Part shown: positions 12,757 through 14,388 of the stretch, piece by piece
Position numbering within the stretch: the stretch's first letter is position 1
How the letters are laid out: every line of letters begins with the position of its first letter
NCBI GenBank assembly: GCA_005880755.1
Contig: VBGV01000069.1
Coordinates: forward strand, 1 to 14,388
Source: Chloroflexota bacterium
GTDB lineage: Bacteria > Chloroflexota > Dormibacteria > Dormibacterales > Dormibacteraceae
Direction of reading: 5' to 3'
Length of the DNA: 14,388 nucleotides
Program-made: the position numbers and the translations under genes
The notes under the pieces: generated by a model
The model's database searches: none
The model's input: only the letters and a program-made list of their open reading frames with translations
What the model was told of the DNA's origin: nothing

Positions 12757-13755
12757 GTGACCAAGAAGCTGAAAGCGGCGGTGGCGGGGGCGAACGGCTA
12801 CGCGGGCATGACCGCCGTGAGCCTGCTGGCGCGCCATCCCGGCGTCGAACTGTCGCAGCTGACGTCGCGCTCGCACGCGGGTAAGGCTTACTCGGAGGTC
12901 TTTCCACTCCTCGACGTCGAGGGAGAGTTCTTGGCCGAACCGGCACCCGACGGGCTCGACGTCATCTTCAGCTGCCTTCCGCACAACGTCGGCGCTGCGA
13001 CGGTCGCTACATGGCTCGATGCGGGTTTGCGGGTGGTCGACATGAGCGCGGACTTCCGGCTCCGCGACTCATCCGAGTATCCGAAGTGGTACCGGCAACC
13101 GCATCCTGCCCCTGCGCTGCTGGAACGCGCCGTCCTGGGGCTGCCCGAGCTGCACGAGGACAAGTTGAAGAACGCTGACTTGATCGCCGTGCCAGGATGC
13201 TATTCGACCGCGAGCATTCTCGCCCTCGCGCCGGCCGTATCGGCAGGGCTGGTGGGGTCGGACGTTGTGATCGACGCGAAATCTGGTGTCAGCGGCGCGG
13301 GCAGGTCGCCAGGACTCGGTGTGCACTTCAGCGAGGTCAACGAAACGCTCGGCGCCTATGCCATCGAAGGTCACCGCCACCTGGCCGAAATCGTCCAGGA
13401 GCTCGACGGCCTCGCGGTCACCTTCGTGCCCCACCTGGCGCCGATGACGCGCGGCATCCTTGCCACGTGTTACTTCGACCTGAAAGGCTCACTGGGCGAG
13501 CTGCAGGAGGCCTATCGAGAGTTCTACGCCGGGCAGCCCTTCACGAAGGTCGTCGACAAGACGCCGACGACGAAGCTCGCGACTCACTCGAACCTTTGCC
13601 TGATCAACGTATCGGCGCAAGGCAGAAAAGCAGTGGTCACGGCCGCCCTCGACAACCTGATGAAAGGCGCTTCCGGGCAGGGCGTCGAGTGCTTCAACAT
13701 CGCGTTCGGCTTCGATCGGACGACAGCGCTTGTTGGTCCGGTGCAGTGGCCGTGA
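12757..13755 (+). CDS. argC: N-acetyl-gamma-glutamyl-phosphate reductase
   Basis: 332 residues from GTG 12757. NADPH-dependent reduction of N-acetylglutamyl-phosphate to the semialdehyde in arginine synthesis. Rossmann motif GANGYAGM (11-18), catalytic C148 in VPGCYSTAS (146-153 region), SGVSGAGR (176-183) and the conserved EGHRHLAEI (204-212) are all present, as is HLAPMTRGIL (226-235). Length is right for the type-1 (longer) form. An in-frame ATG at 12718 lies inside the palindromic operator and upstream of the -10 box, so the GTG is chosen; it gives the normal start TKKLKAAVAGANGYAG. argJ overlaps by 4 bp. Confidence 0.95.
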   Translation: MTKKLKAAVAGANGYAGMTAVSLLARHPGVELSQLTSRSHAGKAYSEVFPLLDVEGEFLAEPAPDGLDVIFSCLPHNVGAATVATWLDAGLRVVDMSADFRLRDSSEYPKWYRQPHPAPALLERAVLGLPELHEDKLKNADLIAVPGCYSTASILALAPAVSAGLVGSDVVIDAKSGVSGAGRSPGLGVHFSEVNETLGAYAIEGHRHLAEIVQELDGLAVTFVPHLAPMTRGILATCYFDLKGSLGELQEAYREFYAGQPFTKVVDKTPTTKLATHSNLCLINVSAQGRKAVVTAALDNLMKGASGQGVECFNIAFGFDRTTALVGPVQWP

Positions 13756-14388
13756 CCTACGCCCGAGGATTTCGGGCCGGCACGGCGGCGTGTGGGATCA
13801 AAGCCTTCACCACTGGCGCCTCCTCCATTCCCTCCGGCCAGAAGGACGACCTGTGCGTGATCCACTCCGCGCTTCCGTGCGACACCGGCGGGGTGTTCAC
13901 GACCAACAAGGTGAAGTCGGCATCGGTCGTGATCGACCAGCTTCACCTGCAGCGCAACCGCGTGCGGGCGCTGACGATCAATTCAGGCAACGCCAACGCA
14001 TGCACGGGTGCGCAGGGTTTTCGCGACGCGCTTCTGATGGCGAAGCTGTCCGCCGACCGGCTGGACCTCGACCCGGACCAGGTCCTGGTCAGCTCCACCG
14101 GTGTGATCGGCCGCTACCTGCCGATGGACGCGATCAAGTCCGGGATCGCGGAAGCGTGCGGTCGCATGAGCCCTGATGCAGGGGCCGCAGCGGCGCGCGC
14201 GATCATGACCACTGACACCCAACCCAAGACGGCGCAGGCTGAGCTTCATATCGCGGGCGCGGACGTGCGCATCGGGGGCATGAGCAAGGGCTCGGGCATG
14301 ATCCACCCCAACATGGCGACGCTGCTCGCTTACGTCACCACCGACGCGGCGGTGGAGCCGGGGCTGATGGCGAAGCTCGTGCGGTCGG
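13752..14388 (+). CDS. argJ: Glutamate N-acetyltransferase / amino-acid acetyltransferase ArgJ (partial, cut by window edge)
   Basis: First 212 residues from GTG 13752, overlapping the argC stop in GTGA; the gene continues past the right edge. ArgJ transfers acetyl from N-acetylornithine to glutamate (and in bifunctional forms uses acetyl-CoA), closing the cyclic arginine pathway. Motifs: AACGIK (12-17), ALPCDTGGVFTTNKV (40-54), LTINSGNANACTG (74-86), STGVIG (115-120, oxyanion-hole region) and MSKGSGMIHPNMATLLAY (177-194). The precursor should self-cleave before T190 (A-T in NMATLL), giving alpha and beta chains. Mono- or bifunctional activity cannot be judged from sequence here. The argC-argJ order is typical, usually followed by argB and argD. 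Confidence 0.95.
   Translation, partial: MTYARGFRAGTAACGIKAFTTGASSIPSGQKDDLCVIHSALPCDTGGVFTTNKVKSASVVIDQLHLQRNRVRALTINSGNANACTGAQGFRDALLMAKLSADRLDLDPDQVLVSSTGVIGRYLPMDAIKSGIAEACGRMSPDAGAAAARAIMTTDTQPKTAQAELHIAGADVRIGGMSKGSGMIHPNMATLLAYVTTDAAVEPGLMAKLVRS

Noticed and set aside
12661..12946. Minus-strand frame running through the palindrome between hisI and argC
   Set aside because: It is a typical spurious translation of the intergenic repeat plus antisense argC.
1..14388. CRISPR arrays, insertion sequences, phage, toxin-antitoxin or defence genes
   Set aside because: Looked for regular direct repeats, transposase motifs and small paired genes on both strands; none seen.

Overview
This is a GC-rich bacterial chromosome segment (most genes GC-biased, several GTG starts, very tight operons). 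It carries three blocks of ordinary metabolism: a branched-chain-type amino-acid ABC importer on the minus strand, and histidine and arginine biosynthesis on the plus strand. The pairing of HisZ with short-form HisG, the compact his operon, the leaderless-looking argC promoter and the TPR protein with an acidic tail would fit an uncultured Chloroflexota-like or related soil lineage. That placement is a weak inference; there is no rRNA or marker gene in the window.

Positions 1-6188 (minus strand) hold an importer of the Liv/HAAT type. In transcription order it encodes a solute-binding lipoprotein (6188-4884), a second, paralogous one (4662-3370), then livH, livM, livG and the start of livF, which runs off the left edge. 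A 12-bp perfect stem-loop separates the second binding protein from livH. The permease and ATPase genes overlap by 4 bp or are 4 bp apart. The 221-bp gap between the two binding-protein genes holds a good sigma70-like promoter whose -10 box sits in the centre of an inverted repeat.

Positions 6189-7213 start with a 94-bp divergent intergenic region. It is followed by a 289-residue protein with TPR-like repeats, an unrecognised central domain and a very acidic C-terminus. A strong hairpin lies between this gene and the his genes.

Positions 7214-12664 form one translationally coupled his operon, hisZ-hisG-hisD-hisB-hisH-hisF-hisI. It has no hisA, hisC, hisE or phosphatase gene, so the pathway must be completed from elsewhere.

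Positions 12665-12756 hold a REP-like palindrome of a widespread intergenic type, then an ARG-box-like palindrome and a -10 element. argC (GTG at 12757) begins only about two or three bases after the predicted transcription start. argJ overlaps argC by 4 bp and runs off the right edge.

I found no CRISPR array, mobile-element gene, phage gene, tRNA or rRNA. No clearly new system is visible. The most interesting items are the argC control region, the incomplete his operon, the TPR/acidic-tail protein, the dyad over the binding-protein promoter and an apparent CTG start for livH. No stretch longer than 300 bases lacks a gene.
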